From contig JADJLJ010000001.1 of assembly GCA_016710165.1 (NCBI GenBank), forward strand, positions 1,054,001-1,118,000: 64,000 nucleotides of DNA, read 5' to 3'. Each line of letters begins with the position of its first letter. The first letter of the stretch is position 1. Shown here piece after piece: positions 31,141 to 40,544 of the stretch. Origin of the DNA: Chitinophagaceae bacterium (GTDB lineage: Bacteria > Bacteroidota > Bacteroidia > Chitinophagales > Chitinophagaceae). Below the pieces are notes generated by a model, which worked only from the letters and a program-made list of their open reading frames with translations, was not told the origin of the DNA and did no database searches. Position numbers and translations under genes: made by a program.

Positions 31141-34029
31141 ATGAATCTCTTCGAACAACAACAATACGAATTTGCAGGCAGGCATATTGGCCCCAACCAG
31201 GAAGACACCCGGTCCATGCTCAAAACCATTGGTACAGGATCCATGGATGAACTGATCAGCAAAACTGTTCCGGCTTCCATCCGGCTGAAAAAGCCGTTAA
31301 AGCTCCCCGTGGCACAAACCGAGTTTGAATACTTAGATGAGCTGAAGAAAATTGCCGCGAAAAACAAGGTGTACAAAACCTATATCGGGCAGGGATATTA
31401 CAATACCATCACCCCCGGTGTGATCCTCCGCAATGTTTTTGAGAACCCGGGATGGTATACACAATACACACCCTACCAGGCGGAGATATCGCAGGGGCGT
31501 TTGGAAAGTTTACTCAACTTCCAGACCATGGTTTGTGACCTGACCGGTTTGGAATTGGCCAACGCCAGTTTACTGGATGAAGCAACCGCTGCTGCGGAGG
31601 CCATGGCCATGTTGTTCCACCATAAAAATAAAAGCGAGGTGATCACATCTCCTAAATTCTTTGTTGATACAAACCTGTTTGAACAGACCAAGGAAGTACT
31701 GCTGACCAGGGCCACTCCCATCGGGGTTGAGCTGGTACATGGCAATTATGAAACCGCATCGCTGGACGAAAGTTATTTCGGCGCCATCGTGCAGTATCCA
31801 AACAGCATTGGTTCTGTTGAAGATCACCGCGATTTCATAAACAAGGTTCATGCAGTGAATGGTTTTGTGGTAATGGCAACCGATCTGCTGGCGCTCACTT
31901 TATTAACTCCCCCCGGCGAACTGGGAGCGGATGTGGCAGTAGGTTCTGCACAGCGTTTTGGTGTTCCCCTGGGGTATGGCGGGCCGCACGCTGCTTTCTT
32001 TGCAACCAGGGACGAATTTAAAAGAGGTATGCCGGGCCGCATCATCGGGGTAAGCATTGATGCACAGAACAACCGGGCCCTGCGCATGGCGCTGCAGACC
32101 AGGGAACAACACATCAAAAGAGAAAAAGCAACATCCAATATCTGTACGGCACAGGCATTGCTGGCCAACATGGCTGCCATGTACGCGGTGTATCACGGAC
32201 CGGATGGATTGAAGAAAATTGCACAGCGCATTCATGTTTTAACGGCTGCCGTTGCCAGGTCATTGGAAAGCAACGGGGTAAAAATCATCAACAGGCATTT
32301 CTTCGATACATTGACCTTTGAAGTTCCGGATACCGGCGCCTTTAAAAATGCAGCAGAAAAGAACAAGGCCAATTTTCATTACCAGGCAAACGGCAGCATC
32401 AGTTTATCCATTGATGAAGTAGCATCCAATTATATTGGTGAGACTGAAAAGAACCTGAATGCCATTTTTAAAGAAGCCACATCAAACGGTATTTCCCTGT
32501 CTTTTGAGGAAGCCGGTAAACTGAATGGATTGCAAAGGACATCTTCGTATTTAACGCACCCTGTTTTTAATACACACCGCAGCGAAAGTGAAATGATGCG
32601 TTACATCAAATCGCTGGAAAATAAGGACCTGAGTTTAAATACATCCATGATCAGCCTGGGCAGCTGCACCATGAAACTGAATGCCGCTACTGAATTGATC
32701 CCGGTAAGCTGGCCGGAGTTCAACAGCATTCACCCTTTCGCACCCCCTTCACAAACCAAAGGGTACCAGTACATCATCGCAAAACTGGAAGAATACCTAA
32801 GTAAGATCACCGGGTTCACCGCCTGCTCCCTGCAACCGAACAGCGGCGCCCAGGGTGAATATACCGGGCTGCTTACCATCCGGGCCTATCATGCGGCAAG
32901 GAATGAAAGTCACCGCAATATTGTTTTGATCCCCATTTCTGCGCACGGCACCAACCCTGCCAGCGCTATTATGGCGGGCATGAAAGTGGTGGTTGTGAAA
33001 AGCACCGAAGAAGGATTGATCGATATAAAAGACCTGAAAGAAAAGGCAGAAGAAAATAAAGACAATCTTGCTGCGCTGATGGTAACCTATCCAAGCACGT
33101 ATGGCGTATTTGAAGAAGGCATCAAAAAGATATGCAAGACCATTCATGACAATGGCGGCCTTGTTTATATGGACGGTGCGAATATGAATGCACAGGTGGG
33201 CCTCACCAGTCCGGGCATGATCGGTGCGGATGTTTGTCACCTGAACCTGCACAAAACATTTGCGATACCCCATGGCGGCGGCGGTCCGGGTGTTGGGCCA
33301 ATTTGCGTAAACAATAAACTGAAACCCTATTTACCGGGACATAACGTAAAGGACACGTTGAGATCAACGGAAACGAATATTCATGCGGTGAGTGCAGCCC
33401 CGTATGGCAGTGCAAGTATTTTACTCATCAGCTATGCATATATTAAAATGCTTGGCGAAGCGGGTGTGCGAAGTGCGACCGAATATGCCATCCTGAATGC
33501 GAATTACATGAAGGCCAAACTGGAGAAGTACTACAAGATACTTTATACAGGCACCCATGGCTATTGTGCCCATGAATTCATCGTTGACCTGCGCCCGTTC
33601 AAAATAACGGCGGGCATTGAAGCCGAAGATGTGGCCAAGCGTTTAATGGATTACGGGTTCCATGCGCCAACCATGAGTTTCCCGGTACCCGGAACGATCA
33701 TGATCGAACCTACGGAAAGCGAGGACAAAGGAGAACTGGACCGTTTCTGTGAAGCACTCATCAGCATTTACCACGAGATAAAATCCATTGAAGATGGCAA
33801 CGCAGACAAAACGGATAATGCATTAAAGCATGCACCCCATACCCAGCAGGTGGTTTGTGCCGATGAATGGGACCATGCCTACAGCAGGCAGGAGGCAGCA
33901 TTCCCGCTGGCCTATGTGATGAAGAACAAATTCTGGCCTTCCATAGCCCGTATCAACAACACCTTTGGCGACAGGAACCTGATCTGTACCTGCGAACCGA
34001 TGGAAAGTTATATGGAAGAAAAAGTTTAG
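31141..34029 (+). CDS. gcvP: Glycine decarboxylase P-protein, single chain
   Basis: GcvP decarboxylates glycine and loads the aminomethyl group onto lipoyl-GcvH in the glycine cleavage system. The 962-residue product is the fused (alpha plus beta) form. The PLP lysine lies in HLNLHKTFAIPHGGGGPGVGP (near residue 700), and the glycine-rich loop SCSLQPNSGAQGEY-type segment (SLQPNSGAQGEY, near residue 563) and MDGANMNAQVG are intact. GcvH and GcvT are not in the window. A strong terminator follows at 34052-34085. Confidence 0.97.
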   Translation: MNLFEQQQYEFAGRHIGPNQEDTRSMLKTIGTGSMDELISKTVPASIRLKKPLKLPVAQTEFEYLDELKKIAAKNKVYKTYIGQGYYNTITPGVILRNVFENPGWYTQYTPYQAEISQGRLESLLNFQTMVCDLTGLELANASLLDEATAAAEAMAMLFHHKNKSEVITSPKFFVDTNLFEQTKEVLLTRATPIGVELVHGNYETASLDESYFGAIVQYPNSIGSVEDHRDFINKVHAVNGFVVMATDLLALTLLTPPGELGADVAVGSAQRFGVPLGYGGPHAAFFATRDEFKRGMPGRIIGVSIDAQNNRALRMALQTREQHIKREKATSNICTAQALLANMAAMYAVYHGPDGLKKIAQRIHVLTAAVARSLESNGVKIINRHFFDTLTFEVPDTGAFKNAAEKNKANFHYQANGSISLSIDEVASNYIGETEKNLNAIFKEATSNGISLSFEEAGKLNGLQRTSSYLTHPVFNTHRSESEMMRYIKSLENKDLSLNTSMISLGSCTMKLNAATELIPVSWPEFNSIHPFAPPSQTKGYQYIIAKLEEYLSKITGFTACSLQPNSGAQGEYTGLLTIRAYHAARNESHRNIVLIPISAHGTNPASAIMAGMKVVVVKSTEEGLIDIKDLKEKAEENKDNLAALMVTYPSTYGVFEEGIKKICKTIHDNGGLVYMDGANMNAQVGLTSPGMIGADVCHLNLHKTFAIPHGGGGPGVGPICVNNKLKPYLPGHNVKDTLRSTETNIHAVSAAPYGSASILLISYAYIKMLGEAGVRSATEYAILNANYMKAKLEKYYKILYTGTHGYCAHEFIVDLRPFKITAGIEAEDVAKRLMDYGFHAPTMSFPVPGTIMIEPTESEDKGELDRFCEALISIYHEIKSIEDGNADKTDNALKHAPHTQQVVCADEWDHAYSRQEAAFPLAYVMKNKFWPSIARINNTFGDRNLICTCEPMESYMEEKV

Positions 34030-34051
34030 AACTAACAGTTTAAATTCAACT

Positions 34052-34087
34052 AAAAGCCCATCCACCAGTTAACGGATGGGCTTTTTT
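34052..34087 (+). terminator. Terminator after gcvP
   Basis: Stem AAAAGCCCATCC (34052-34063) pairs with GGATGGGCTTTT (34074-34085), with a 10-base loop and a T-tract running to 34087. Confidence 0.93.
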
Positions 34088-34123
34088 ATGCTACCGTACC
34101 ATCAAAAAATTGTACATTCCATT

Positions 34124-35191
34124 ATGCAAAATCAATTTTTGTTATATGGGGCAAATGGGTATACCGGTAAACTCATTGCAAAACTGGCTGCAAATTATCA
34201 TTTACAACCCATACTTGCCGGAAGAACAGAAGCAAACGTAAAACCACTGGCTGATGAATTACAACTCCCCTACCGCATTATTGATCTGGATAATAAAGAA
34301 CAATTAGAAAATGCTTTAGCAGAGGTTAAATTAGTATTGCATGCCGCAGGCCCCTATGTGTATACAGCCAAACAAATGATTGAAGCCTGTTTACAAACCG
34401 GTGTTCATTATATTGATATCAATGGCGACATATCGGTTTTTGAAATGCTGAAAAAATATGATGCGGCGGCAAAAGCAAAAAACATCATGGTCATGCCGGG
34501 CGTTGGGTTTGATGTGGTGCCAACAGATTGTATTGCACTTCAGCTGAAAAATAAAATGCCGGATGCTACACATTTAAAACTGGCATTCGTTTCTGTCGGA
34601 GGTGGCTTATCACACGGCACAGCAACAACCATGGCCGGTAAGATCGGAGAGGGTGGTGCTGTTAGAGAAAATGGAAAGATTGTAAGAAAGCCATTGGGAC
34701 AAAAAGGGATATGGGTAAATTTTTCCGCAGGATCCGGTGGAAGTGAGAAAAATTTATTTGTGATGACCATCCCCTGGGGAGATATCTCAACTGCATACAC
34801 AACAACCGGAATACCCAATATAGAAACCTTTACGGGCATTCCTCCCAAAGTTTACAGGGCATTAAAATTTCAATGGGCATTTAACTGGTTATTAAGGACC
34901 AATTTTGTACGCAACATTATCAGGAAGAAAATAAAAGCCAGGCCTGCGGGGCCATCGGATGAACAAAGACAGAAAAGCAGCAGCATGGTTTGGGGCGAAG
35001 TAAGCAATGGACCAGGCGAAAAATTAAATGCCTGTATCAGTTGCCTGGATGGATATACATTAACTGCCCACAGCAGTTTACTCATCACCAGTAAAATACT
35101 GGAAGGAAATTTTAAAACCGGTTACCAAACGCCGGCGGGATGTTATGGTGAATATCTGATCATGGAAGTACCGGGCACAAATATTATTTAA
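34124..35191 (+). CDS. Saccharopine dehydrogenase-like oxidoreductase
   Basis: The 355-residue product (ATG 34124) has the N-terminal Rossmann motif LLYGANGYTGKLIAKLA and HAAGPYVYTAKQMIEACL, as in the saccharopine dehydrogenase-like/trans-acting enoyl reductase group rather than true lysine-pathway enzymes. VHYIDINGDI and GVGFDVVPTDC are also typical of that group. The substrate is unknown, possibly a lipid or polyketide intermediate. The start at 34124 is chosen because the longer frame from 34076 would begin inside the gcvP terminator. Confidence 0.87.
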   Translation: MQNQFLLYGANGYTGKLIAKLAANYHLQPILAGRTEANVKPLADELQLPYRIIDLDNKEQLENALAEVKLVLHAAGPYVYTAKQMIEACLQTGVHYIDINGDISVFEMLKKYDAAAKAKNIMVMPGVGFDVVPTDCIALQLKNKMPDATHLKLAFVSVGGGLSHGTATTMAGKIGEGGAVRENGKIVRKPLGQKGIWVNFSAGSGGSEKNLFVMTIPWGDISTAYTTTGIPNIETFTGIPPKVYRALKFQWAFNWLLRTNFVRNIIRKKIKARPAGPSDEQRQKSSSMVWGEVSNGPGEKLNACISCLDGYTLTAHSSLLITSKILEGNFKTGYQTPAGCYGEYLIMEVPGTNII

Positions 35192-35264
35192 GTCTTTATC
35201 ACAATTTGATTGCCTGCTAATTTTTAAAACAGTAAATTACCTTTCCAATCTAAAACGAATCAAT

Positions 35265-36830
35265 ATGAGAAAACAAATTCTGTTTGCAGTTATCCTTTTC
35301 ATTTCCGGCAACGGGCTCTTTGCACAAAGCGATGTTGACAAGATCAGGAAGGAAGGTCTGCTGAACTCCAAAGTAATGGAGATCGCTTTTCACCTCACAG
35401 ATGGAAGTGGTCCCCGGTTAACGAATTCTCCCGGATTTTTAAGAGCAGCAAACTGGGCCAAAGATGAATTGACCAAAATGGGCCTGGTAAATGCTACCCT
35501 GGAACCCTGGGGAGATTTTGGCCAGGGCTGGGAACAGAGCCGCTGTTATGTTGCCATGACGGCTCCTTATTATGCCCCGATCATCGCCATACCGAGGGCA
35601 TGGACAGGAAGCACTCCCGGTAAAAAGACGATCAGCAGCGAAGTGGTGCTCATCAGGGCGAAAGATTCAGCAGAACTGTTTCAAAAATATTCCGGCAAGC
35701 TGAAGGATAAAATCGTGATGGTTTATTCAAGGGACACATTGAAACCGTCATTCACTTCAGACGGGGAGCGTTTTACAGATGAAGCGCTTGATAAAATGGT
35801 CAATGCAAAACGGGATAGCAGCCGCCGTCAGCAGGCCAATGCCACTCCCGAACAAATGGCTGCAAGGCGCCAGCAGCAATCATTGCAACGGCAAATGGAA
35901 AATTTTTATAAAACCGAAAAACCGGCCCTGGTATTAAGCATCAATGGCCGCGGAAATGACGGAACCCTGTTTGTACAAAACGGCAGTTCGTATTCAAAGG
36001 ATTCCACCAGGTATTTCGCCTGGGTGATGTTATCGAGCGATGACTATCTAAGGATACAGCGACTGGTTGAAGCAGGGCAGAAAGTGGAACTGGAAGCAGA
36101 TGTGAAGACAAAATTTTACAACTCCGACATCAAGGGATACAATGTTATTGCTGAAATTCCCGGTACTGACCCGGTACTGAAAAATGAGATCGTTATGCTT
36201 GGTGGTCACCTGGATAGCTGGCATGGTGCCACCGGCGCCACCGATAATGCAGCCGGTTGTGCAGTGATGATGGAGGCCATACGGATCATCAAAGCATCCG
36301 GGTTGCAGCCCAAACGCACCATCCGCATTGCATTGTGGAGCGGGGAAGAGCAGGGACTATTGGGATCAAGGGGCTATGTGAAAAATCATTTTGCCGACCC
36401 GGCCGACATGGTGCTGAAGCCGGAGCATGAAAAAGTATCTGCGTATTATAATTTAGATAACGGAACCGGGAAGGTTCGTGGCATTTATTTGCAGGGCAAT
36501 GCAACTGCCGGCGCCATCTTTGCCAAATGGCTGGAACCATTTAATGACCTGGGTGCTAAAACAGTAACCATCAATAATACGGGGGGTACTGATCACCTGG
36601 CATTTGACGGGGTTGGCATTCCCGGCTTCCAGTTCATCCAGGATGCCATTGAATACGATACCCGTACACACCATACCAACATGGATACGTATGATCACCT
36701 GGTGCCGGATGACCTGAAACAGGCTGCAACCATCATTGCTGCATTTGTTTATAACACGGCACAGCGGGAAGAAAAAATTCCCCGGAAAGAATTGCCAAAG
36801 CCCAGGGGCAATGCAGGTAGAAATTTTTAA
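35265..36830 (+). CDS. Secreted M28-family aminopeptidase
   Basis: The 521-residue product has a signal peptide (MRKQILFAVILFISGNGLFAQ), a PA-type insert at about residues 120-260, and an M28 zinc aminopeptidase domain. Metal and catalytic motifs are in place: GGHLDSWHGATGATDNAAG (His and bridging Asp), SGEEQGLLGSRGY (catalytic Glu and ligand), YYNLDNGTGK (Asp) and HHTNMDTYDHL (final His). It probably degrades peptides in the periplasm or outside the cell. A basic, Gln-rich stretch RRQQANATPEQMAARRQQQS lies in the PA region. It ends at a bidirectional terminator. Confidence 0.94.
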   Translation: MRKQILFAVILFISGNGLFAQSDVDKIRKEGLLNSKVMEIAFHLTDGSGPRLTNSPGFLRAANWAKDELTKMGLVNATLEPWGDFGQGWEQSRCYVAMTAPYYAPIIAIPRAWTGSTPGKKTISSEVVLIRAKDSAELFQKYSGKLKDKIVMVYSRDTLKPSFTSDGERFTDEALDKMVNAKRDSSRRQQANATPEQMAARRQQQSLQRQMENFYKTEKPALVLSINGRGNDGTLFVQNGSSYSKDSTRYFAWVMLSSDDYLRIQRLVEAGQKVELEADVKTKFYNSDIKGYNVIAEIPGTDPVLKNEIVMLGGHLDSWHGATGATDNAAGCAVMMEAIRIIKASGLQPKRTIRIALWSGEEQGLLGSRGYVKNHFADPADMVLKPEHEKVSAYYNLDNGTGKVRGIYLQGNATAGAIFAKWLEPFNDLGAKTVTINNTGGTDHLAFDGVGIPGFQFIQDAIEYDTRTHHTNMDTYDHLVPDDLKQAATIIAAFVYNTAQREEKIPRKELPKPRGNAGRNF

Positions 36831-36837
36831 CCGGAAT

Positions 36838-36868
36838 AAGGAAGGCGCATTTAAAATGCGCCTTCCTT
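36838..36868 (+). terminator. Bidirectional terminator between M28 peptidase and small protein genes
   Basis: AAGGAAGGCGCATTT (36838-36852) and AAATGCGCCTTCCTT (36854-36868) form a perfect 15-bp inverted repeat, with a realistic loop of a few bases at the centre. It separates two convergent genes. Confidence 0.88.
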
Positions 36869-36891
36869 AATTAATTATATGCCGGAACAGG

Positions 36892-37152
36892 TTATTTTTC
36901 TTTTGCTACGGTCAGCCTGGTAAATTCCGAACCGCTGTAGATCTTGGCCAGTTTATTATCACTGGTCTTTTTCCACTCCGGGATATGCACCTCAGAAACA
37001 ATGCGCCAGAAGTTTTTTGATTTAAGGTCTTCGTAATCGGGCGAAGTGACAAAGATCCCAACTATGGAATTCCGTTTTTTGAATTCAATCTTAACACTTG
37101 TCTTAGCCAGGTGAGAGGGCTCAAGAAATTTTGTGATCACATCGTTTACCAT
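36892..37152 (-). CDS. Small conserved protein of unknown function
   Basis: The 86-residue product starts at ATG 37152 (MVNDVITKFLEPSHL). The blocks KSKNFWRIVSE and LAKIYSGSEFTRL are distinctive; I recall similar 80-residue Bacteroidota proteins often labelled short-chain dehydrogenase by mistake, since no Rossmann motif is present here. The upstream TTG start at 37170 is rejected because it falls inside a -7 box (TACATTTG, minus strand 37175-37168) whose spacing suits the ATG at 37152. It follows the KAS III gene but has its own promoter. Confidence 0.7.
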   Translation of the reverse strand: MVNDVITKFLEPSHLAKTSVKIEFKKRNSIVGIFVTSPDYEDLKSKNFWRIVSEVHIPEWKKTSDNKLAKIYSGSEFTRLTVAKEK

Positions 37153-37167
37153 ATTTTCAATTTCCGG

Positions 37168-37175
37168 CAAATGTA
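37168..37175 (-). promoter_or_regulatory. -7 box for the small protein gene
   Basis: On the minus strand TACATTTG matches TAnnTTTG, 15 bases before the ATG at 37152 and just after the KAS III stop codon. It decides the start of the downstream gene. Confidence 0.6.
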
Positions 37176-37204
37176 CGCTAAATAAGGCTCTTAATCTAAT
37201 TTAA

Positions 37205-38287
37205 TTATACCCGGTAGCAGACCGCATTGATATTCATACCCGCACCTACGGAGGCAAAAAGGATCACATCCCCCTGTTTTAAATTGTGTTCCGGCATCCT
37301 TCCTTTTCTTACCATATCATATAAAGTAGGTATGGTGGCTACCGAACTGTTGCCAAGGTTATGTATGCTCATGGGCATTATATTACCGGGAACAACGGAA
37401 ATACCATACAGTTTATACATCTCCTTAATGATCCCTTCATCCATTTTTTCATTGGCCTGGTGAATAAATATCTTTTTCACGTCACCGATGTTCACCCCGC
37501 TGTTATCCAGGCATGTCTTCATGGCCAATGGTACATACTTGATGGCATATTCATACACTTTTCTTCCCTTCATTTTTATATACCGTATGCGGGGATCAGA
37601 ATCCGGGTAATAGGATTTACCCAGGTGCAGGTAATCAACCTCGGCCCCGCAATGCGACTGAACACTGCTCCCCAGTACACCGCTCCCTGTTTCTGCTGCA
37701 TTTTTGGCCTCCAGCACACTGGCGCCTGCACCATCCGAAAAGATCATGCTGTCCCGGTCATACACATCAAGCACCCGGGATAATGTTTCGGTACCGATCA
37801 CCAGGCATTTCCTGGCAATGCCTGCTTTGAAATAAGCATCGGCCTGGATCACTCCCTGTACCCATCCCGGGCAACCAAACAGTATATCGTACGGAACGCA
37901 GGAAGGATTTTTAATTTTCAGGGAATGTTTAACACGTGATGCAAGGGCAGGCAACACATCGGTTTGAATGGTGTGCTTGATCACATTCCCGAAATTATGC
38001 GCCACGATGATCTGGTCGATGGTCTCCGGATCACAGCCGGAATCCTCAATGGCTATCCTGGCAGCTTCGGCGGCCATATCAGAAGACTCAATACCGGCAG
38101 GGGCATAACGGCGCTCCTGGATACCGGTTATCTGTTTGAACTTTTCTACAATGATATGGGGTTCTATATCCAGTGCTGAATTATCCTCTGCATAAAAATT
38201 ATGGCTGGCAAAATCCTGGTTGGTCTTTACATAAGCCGGTATGTAGCTGCCTGTGCCTGTAATCACAGTTCGAACTGACTGGTTCAT
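37205..38287 (-). CDS. 3-oxoacyl-ACP synthase III-like enzyme
   Basis: The 360-residue thiolase-fold protein condenses an acyl-CoA with malonyl-ACP or a related pair. The catalytic triad is intact: Cys139 in ILFGCPGWVQG, His276 in FIHQANEKM and Asn313 in LGNSSVATIP. The active-site context differs from housekeeping FabH (FGCPG rather than AACAG), so it is probably a paralogue for a specialised lipid or metabolite. Its only close neighbour is the 86-residue protein; no acyl carrier protein or ketoreductase is near. Confidence 0.9.
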   Translation of the reverse strand: MNQSVRTVITGTGSYIPAYVKTNQDFASHNFYAEDNSALDIEPHIIVEKFKQITGIQERRYAPAGIESSDMAAEAARIAIEDSGCDPETIDQIIVAHNFGNVIKHTIQTDVLPALASRVKHSLKIKNPSCVPYDILFGCPGWVQGVIQADAYFKAGIARKCLVIGTETLSRVLDVYDRDSMIFSDGAGASVLEAKNAAETGSGVLGSSVQSHCGAEVDYLHLGKSYYPDSDPRIRYIKMKGRKVYEYAIKYVPLAMKTCLDNSGVNIGDVKKIFIHQANEKMDEGIIKEMYKLYGISVVPGNIMPMSIHNLGNSSVATIPTLYDMVRKGRMPEHNLKQGDVILFASVGAGMNINAVCYRV

Positions 38288-38431
38288 AAAAAAGAATTAA
38301 AACGTAATAAATGGCAGGCTATCGCTGATTATAAAGTTACCAAATAATCATTCGAAAACTACTTTTTTCCCAACGTATTTTACGGGTCAGTCTTAATTAA
38401 TAACAGTAAGTTTGGTTACTAATATGATTTT

Positions 38432-40117
38432 ATGAGACGAAGTCTGCCTTCTGTTTTTATACTATTTTTCCTTTTGTACCAGGTTCCGGCCCGGTCCCAA
38501 CCAGCAGTTTCTATCCCGGCTTATACTGCCTATGCCGTGCCGGAAGAAGAAGGTACGGAGGATGATGAAAGTAAAATGTTCTCCGTAAAAAATGGTTTAC
38601 AAAACTGGACGGACAACAAATACCAAATACAGTTCTTTTTCAGGATCAGGAACAAAGGCAGCCTGCAGCTTTCGCTTTTACTAAAAAATGATAGCCCCGG
38701 AAATTTGTTATCCATTACAGTAGCCGGGAAGAACTTCAGTCTTACCGTTCCCCGGTCCAAAGAATTTAAGACGGTGAAAATAGGTTCAGTGCCGGTCACG
38801 GATACAGGATTTTATGTGCTAACGATCGCATCGCCTGTAAAAAAATCCGGCACGATCGCCGATATAAAATCACTGGAGCTGAGCGGCGATGCTGTCCGGA
38901 ACATTCATTTTAATTCAAATGCAAGGAGAAATTCCGCGTCGGTACATCTTTTATACCCGCTTCCCGATACGGTGAACGTGATCTCGTTCTACAACGAGAT
39001 CAGCATCCCCGAAGGTGCCGATCATTTACATAGCTATTACATGGCATGCGGTTTTGCCCGGGGCTATTTTGGGATACAGGTCAACAGTGCCACCGAACGG
39101 AGAGTGATCTTTTCTGTCTGGGACGCAGGTAATGAAGCGGTTGACAGGAACAAGGTGGCCGCTGAAAACAAAGTACAGCTGATCGCCAAAGGGGAAGATG
39201 TTTTTGCAGATGGCTTTGGAAATGAAGGCACCGGTGGCCACAGTCATTGGGTGTACAACTGGAAGGCAGGCGAAACCTATAAGCTTCTGGTAACAGCCAC
39301 AACAGATACTGCTGCGAACAGCACTACTTACGCCGGTTATTTCTTCTTACCGGAACAGCAGAAATGGAAACTCATCGCAGCATTTAAAGCCCCCAAAGAT
39401 GGCAAGCCCTTACGGAAACTATATTCTTTTGTTGAAAATTTCCAGGGAACGAACGGCCAGTTGTCCCGCAAAGCCTATTTCGGCAATCAATGGATACGAA
39501 AAGAGAACGGCGAGTGGAAAGAAATGACCAAAAGCACATTCAGTTATGACGCCACCGGCAAGGCGGGCGACCGGGTCGATCATGGCGGCGGGGCTGAAAA
39601 CAACAGGTTCTATTTATGGAACGGAGGCTTCAAACCTGCAGATGCACGGTTCGGCGAACCCTTTAACAGAACAGCAACCGGGGAAAAACCGGTTATTGAT
39701 CTATATAAAAATGCCGACAGCCTGGCGGAGATCAGCAAAGAGAATAAACAAATATTTGCAGCGATACAGGAAGGGAAATTTGATACGACCGGAAGTTCTG
39801 CCGGCATTTATTATAAGATATTGCAGGAAGGCAATGGCGACTTTGTTTCTCTGAATGATACCCTGGTTGTGTATTACAAGGGACAATTATTGAATGGTTC
39901 CGTATTTGATCAAACAAAAGACAAACCGGCTGTTTTTCCCTTAAAGCGCCTCATCAAGGGCTGGCAGGCAGGCCTTCCTTTTTGCAGGCAGGGGGGCAAA
40001 ATAAGGCTGATCATCCCATCCCCGCTGGCTTATTCTATCCGGAATTTGGGAGTGATACCCCCAAACAGTGTGCTGATCTTTGATGTAGAAGTACTTGAAA
40101 TAAGAAGGCCGCATTAG
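38432..40117 (+). CDS. DUF5077/DUF3472 protein fused to an FKBP-type prolyl isomerase
   Basis: The 561-residue product has a signal peptide (MRRSLPSVFILFFLLYQVPARSQ). Residues about 30-170 resemble DUF5077, and 190-420 resemble DUF3472 (YFGIQVNSATERRVIFSVWD, GTGGHSHWVYNWKAGETYKL and the ending YLWNGGF). Residues about 450-561 are an FKBP domain: GIYYKILQEGNGD, TLVVYYKGQLLNGSVFD, LIKGWQAGLPF and the late IPPNSVLIFDVEVLEI strand. The conserved aromatic and hydrophobic pocket residues of FKBP are mostly present. The fusion suggests folding assistance for, or recognition of, a carbohydrate-related surface partner; this is inference. Confidence 0.85.
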   Translation: MRRSLPSVFILFFLLYQVPARSQPAVSIPAYTAYAVPEEEGTEDDESKMFSVKNGLQNWTDNKYQIQFFFRIRNKGSLQLSLLLKNDSPGNLLSITVAGKNFSLTVPRSKEFKTVKIGSVPVTDTGFYVLTIASPVKKSGTIADIKSLELSGDAVRNIHFNSNARRNSASVHLLYPLPDTVNVISFYNEISIPEGADHLHSYYMACGFARGYFGIQVNSATERRVIFSVWDAGNEAVDRNKVAAENKVQLIAKGEDVFADGFGNEGTGGHSHWVYNWKAGETYKLLVTATTDTAANSTTYAGYFFLPEQQKWKLIAAFKAPKDGKPLRKLYSFVENFQGTNGQLSRKAYFGNQWIRKENGEWKEMTKSTFSYDATGKAGDRVDHGGGAENNRFYLWNGGFKPADARFGEPFNRTATGEKPVIDLYKNADSLAEISKENKQIFAAIQEGKFDTTGSSAGIYYKILQEGNGDFVSLNDTLVVYYKGQLLNGSVFDQTKDKPAVFPLKRLIKGWQAGLPFCRQGGKIRLIIPSPLAYSIRNLGVIPPNSVLIFDVEVLEIRRPH

Positions 40118-40156
40118 CAAATACGGAATAAATCTGGTCAGTTAAGAATAAAACAC

Positions 40157-40164
40157 TATATTTG
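40157..40164 (+). promoter_or_regulatory. -7 box of the cold-shock gene
   Basis: TATATTTG matches TAnnTTTG and lies 30 bases upstream of the ATG. The leader is thus short, unlike the long cspA leader of enterobacteria. Confidence 0.65.
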
Positions 40165-40193
40165 CGCTTTATTAATTACAATACAATTTTAAA

Positions 40194-40397
40194 ATGGAAA
40201 GTACACAAAAAGGCACCGTTAAGTTTTTCAATTCTGAAAAAGGATTCGGTTTTATCAAACACGACGATTCAAACAAAGAAACTTTTGTTCACGTTAGTGG
40301 ATTAATCAGCGATATCAAAGAAGGCGACAGCGTGGAATTTGACCTGAAAGAAGGGAAAAAAGGAATGAATGCCGTTAATGTTAAAGTAGTAGGCTAA
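40194..40397 (+). CDS. Cold-shock domain protein
   Basis: The 67-residue product is a single cold-shock domain that binds single-stranded RNA or DNA. Both RNA-binding motifs are present: KGFGFIK (RNP1) and ETFVHVS (RNP2), preceded by GTVKFFNSEKG. It probably acts as an RNA chaperone. It is monocistronic, with its own promoter and a terminator at 40418. Confidence 0.97.
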   Translation: MESTQKGTVKFFNSEKGFGFIKHDDSNKETFVHVSGLISDIKEGDSVEFDLKEGKKGMNAVNVKVVG

Positions 40398-40417
40398 TAC
40401 TTAACCTCACAAGCTTC

Positions 40418-40451
40418 AGGGCCGTCCGTTAATATGGATGGCCCTTATTTT
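40418..40451 (+). terminator. Terminator after the cold-shock gene
   Basis: AGGGCCGTCC (40418-40427) pairs with GGATGGCCCT (40436-40445), one G-T pair, with an 8-base loop and TATTTTTT after it. Confidence 0.9.
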
Positions 40452-40544
40452 TTGCCTGCCCTGGTAATCTTTTGCAAAAAAGCCGAACAAATCACCGGAA
40501 TTTGCTGTTTGTTGATAAATTTACATCCCATAATCATCATCAAA

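Noticed and set aside
36892..37170. Short-chain dehydrogenase for the small protein, and its TTG start at 37170
   Set aside because: No Rossmann motif or catalytic Tyr-Lys pair is present and the product is far too short. The TTG lies within a -7 promoter box.
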